32,705 bases of DNA from Nocardioides speluncae. GTDB taxonomy: Bacteria; Actinomycetota; Actinomycetes; Propionibacteriales; Nocardioidaceae. This document shows positions 30,937-32,705 of the stretch, piece by piece (position 1 is the stretch's first letter; every line of letters begins with the position of its first letter). The stretch covers positions 1 through 32,705 of the forward strand of contig NZ_QEOO01000040.1 in NCBI RefSeq assembly GCF_003121585.1, written 5' to 3'. The position numbers and the translations under genes were made by a program. The notes beneath the pieces were generated by a model. It was given only the letters and a program-made list of their open reading frames with translations, was not told where the DNA came from and did no database searches.

Positions 30937-31787
30937 TGAGCGCCGGAGTCCTGTTCGACGCGCCCGGACCGGCGACGGCCGCCCGGCACCGCATCTACAC
31001 CATCGTCTCGCTCATCGCCGTCGCGGGCATGGTCGGTTACGTCATCTGGCGGCTCTACGACACCGAGCAGCTCACGTATGAGAAGTGGGAGCCGTTCCTC
31101 ACGCCCAAGTACGTCCGGGCACTGCTCGTCGAAGGCCTGCTGAAAACCCTGCAGATGGCGGCGACCGCCGTCGTCCTCGCCGTCGCCGTCGGCGGTCTCC
31201 TCGGGGTCGGCAAGCTGTCCGACCACGGCTGGGTCCGATGGCCCTGCTGGGCGTTCGTGGAGTTCTTCCGGGCGGTGCCAGTGCTGCTGCTGATGATCTT
31301 CAGCTGGTTCCTCATCGGCATCGAATGGTCCGGCGCGTCGTACTGGGGCGTGGTCACCGCGCTGGCGCTCTACAACGGCGCGGTGCTGGCCGAGGTCTTC
31401 CGGGCCGGCGTACTGGCCGTGCCCAAGGGTCAGTCGGAGGCGGCGTACGCCGTCGGCATGCGCAAGTCGCAGGTAATGAATATCGTGCTGCTGCCGCAGG
31501 CGGTCAAGATCATGCTGCCAGCGATTCTGAGCCAGTGCGTCGTCGTGCTCAAGGACACCGCGCTCGGCTATGCCATCCTCGCGCCAGGGCTCACCGAGGT
31601 CGGCAAGCGGATCTTCCGTGAGTTCGGCAATCATGTGCCGACGATGATCGTGATCGCATTCCTCTACATCATCGTCAATCTGATCCTGACCTGGATTGCA
31701 ACCTGGGTGCAGAAGAAGTTTGTCGGCGAGAAGAAGGTCCTTGAGGTCTCCATGACGGCCGGCCTCGACACCGGCCGAGCCGTCTGA
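30936..31787 (+). CDS. gluD: Glutamate ABC transporter permease
   Basis: A 283-residue permease, partner of GluC. A cytoplasmic N-terminus is followed by a first transmembrane helix near 22-42, a PAAT-specific periplasmic segment, then the five-helix core. The EAA-type loop EAAYAVGMRKSQVMNIVLLPQA lies at about 168-189. ATG 30936 overlaps the gluC stop by one base and has GGAGG 8 nt upstream, so coupling and independent initiation are both possible. Last gene of the operon; a hairpin follows at 31829. Confidence 0.93.
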   Translation: MSAGVLFDAPGPATAARHRIYTIVSLIAVAGMVGYVIWRLYDTEQLTYEKWEPFLTPKYVRALLVEGLLKTLQMAATAVVLAVAVGGLLGVGKLSDHGWVRWPCWAFVEFFRAVPVLLLMIFSWFLIGIEWSGASYWGVVTALALYNGAVLAEVFRAGVLAVPKGQSEAAYAVGMRKSQVMNIVLLPQAVKIMLPAILSQCVVVLKDTALGYAILAPGLTEVGKRIFREFGNHVPTMIVIAFLYIIVNLILTWIATWVQKKFVGEKKVLEVSMTAGLDTGRAV

Positions 31788-31828
31788 CGGAGTCCTGCGA
31801 CCGAACAGCGCCCGCGACACGACTACCG

Positions 31829-31850
31829 CGGAGCCTCGCGATGGGCTCCG
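31829..31850 (+). terminator. Terminator of the gluABCD operon
   Basis: CGGAGCC-TCGCGATG-GGCTCCG, 7-bp stem, then TTGTGG, 41 bases past the gluD stop. Beyond it, to 31985, I see only a chance DnaA-box-like TTATCCACA at 31860 and the purine-rich region before the next gene. Confidence 0.6.
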
Positions 31851-31985
31851 TTGTGGCGGTTATCCACAGGCCGTCACCCTGGCTCTTGCTGACCTTCCTG
31901 ACGACTCGTAACATCATGGCCATGCCGCATTCAGACTGACATGGAGTCTTTGCGGCAATAGGTCACATCAGGACGGGGAGAGCAT

Positions 31986-32600
31986 ATGCATAACTACATG
32001 CGCACAATTGGCGGCATTATGACAACTCTCATTGTTTGCCTCAGTGCACTGACTTTACCAGCGATCCAGCCCGCGTCTGCACTTAGGGAAGCGTCCAACT
32101 CGACGAGCACCCAGTTAGAGGCCCGCACGCCGAGTTGCGCTGAGTACACCTGCAGATACTGGCGACAGGGATTCTATGCCCATGGCTGGATTCCAATCCC
32201 AAGTTGGGACCGTTGCATCGTCTGGCAGTATCGCGCGGGCCTCAGGTACAAGCTCCTTGAGAACATGTGGCACACCGGTGACAAGGTTCACTGGCTCAAC
32301 TGGGGAATCCAGATCCGCAATTCCAAACTGAAGTTCGCGGTTCACCGGAAGTGCGATGACTCTACCGCGCGTCGACTCGGAGGGCTGAGCGTCACTCCCA
32401 GCCTCCATATGACAGGGCAGTACTCAGGGTCGTGCACTTTGGTGCCCAGTGTCGCCGTGAACTTCCCCTGGGGAGTCTCTGTAGGTGCATCGCCTAGTTG
32501 CAAGAAGGCCCAGATCGCCAAACGAGACTCGGCCCACACCGTAGGAAAGAACTCTTCCGTCTACTACTTCAGTGAAGCACAGCCAAATAAAACCCAGTGA
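31986..32600 (+). CDS. Secreted cysteine-containing protein of unknown function, probably acquired
   Basis: A 204-residue protein with a Sec signal peptide (hydrophobic IMTTLIVCLSALTLPAI, cleavage probably after PASA near residue 33). About six cysteines remain in the mature part (PSCAEYTC, DRCIV, RKCDD, GSCTL, PSCKK), suggesting disulfides. Aromatic-rich segments (YWRQGFYAHGWIPIPSWD, HWLNWGIQI) resemble no family I can name. Hand-counted rows give roughly 43-60% G+C against about 70% in core genes, and it uses two in-frame TTA leucine codons (LTLPA, TQLEA) and AGA arginine. GGGGAG lies about 6 nt before ATG 31986. It ends 10 bases before the terminal repeat, consistent with arrival together with the repeat. 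Confidence 0.75.
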   Translation: MHNYMRTIGGIMTTLIVCLSALTLPAIQPASALREASNSTSTQLEARTPSCAEYTCRYWRQGFYAHGWIPIPSWDRCIVWQYRAGLRYKLLENMWHTGDKVHWLNWGIQIRNSKLKFAVHRKCDDSTARRLGGLSVTPSLHMTGQYSGSCTLVPSVAVNFPWGVSVGASPSCKKAQIAKRDSAHTVGKNSSVYYFSEAQPNKTQ

Positions 32601-32610
32601 CACCTCCCGG

Positions 32611-32705
32611 CAATGCCACGTAGCGTAGATCGGTCTGTCATGCGGCTCTCGGTCTGAGGGCGTGGAGGTTGATCGTGGGTGGATCTGGGTGGCTGGTGCT
32701 GGCGG
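32611..32705. repeat. Right copy of perfect 95-bp terminal inverted repeat
   Basis: Exact reverse complement of 1-95, reaching the last base of the window. No coding region is evident on this side. The G-rich outer part (GTGGGTGGATCTGGGTGG) continues beyond the window. Confidence 0.95.

Noticed and set aside
31860..31868. TTATCCACA, matching a DnaA box, as a replication origin
   Set aside because: A single box; a similar TATCCACAGG occurs at 24631. No cluster of boxes, no A+T-rich unwinding region and no dnaA or dnaN nearby.
1..32705. The whole window as a transposon or linear plasmid with terminal inverted repeats
   Set aside because: The content is core chromosome (miaA, miaB, dapF, hflX, dinG, gluABCD), with no transposase, replication or telomere gene; a contig end at a repeat explains it better.

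Overview
The window looks like chromosomal DNA of a high-G+C actinobacterium. A Nocardioides-like member of the Propionibacteriales is my best guess, from protein style, pervasive GC3 bias, GTG starts, twin-arginine phosphatases and a short palindromic repeat of a kind I associate with that group. Species cannot be fixed from the sequence. Most is core genome. The genes miaB, miaA, dapF, hflX and dinG come in the order usual for actinobacteria, but lineage-specific genes are interleaved. A four-gene glutamate ABC importer (gluABCD) lies beyond miaB. I see no tRNA, rRNA, CRISPR or recognisable transposase.

Layout. Positions 1-18,400 are read almost entirely on the minus strand. From the left they encode a membrane patatin-like lipase, a secreted M1 metallopeptidase, DinG-type helicase, an SRPBCC protein, a SecD-SecF fusion, HflX, a lipoprotein resembling only the SecD periplasmic head, two tandem PhoD-like phosphatases, a repetitive membrane protein, DapF and a PPOX flavoprotein. 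Positions 18,500-22,500 hold a secreted peptidoglycan-binding protein (plus), a LuxR-type regulator, gamma-glutamyltransferase and MiaA (minus). Positions 22,600-25,680 (plus) hold two Rv0909-like small proteins, a NUDIX hydrolase, two small acidic proteins and an AbiEi/DUF559-type protein. Next come MiaB and an unknown protein (minus), gluABCD (plus), and a lower-GC secreted protein of foreign appearance.

How the genes work together. MiaA and MiaB make the ms2i6A37 modification of tRNA. GluABCD forms one importer. DapF supplies meso-diaminopimelate for lysine and cell wall. SecDF assists protein export, and several neighbours are exported (M1 peptidase, PhoD pair, GGT, peptidoglycan-binding protein, SecD-head lipoprotein).

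The most notable signal is a ~35-bp palindromic element, GGTTTCGAGACGG...CTCCTCAACC, present in five full-length or extended copies plus one fragment. Three copies lie in frame inside conserved genes (dinG, ggt, miaB), in two orientations and two reading frames. A fourth supplies the stop codon of the SecD-head gene. The element is open in five of its six frames, so it can behave as a mobile palindrome that adds short peptides to proteins. Other points are a 31-bp tandem array with opposed arms between the two phoD genes, apparent loss of metal ligands in the second PhoD, a probable frameshift at the start of the SecD-head lipoprotein, and a perfect 95-bp inverted repeat at the exact ends of the window. 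That last feature probably reflects an assembly break at a genomic repeat.
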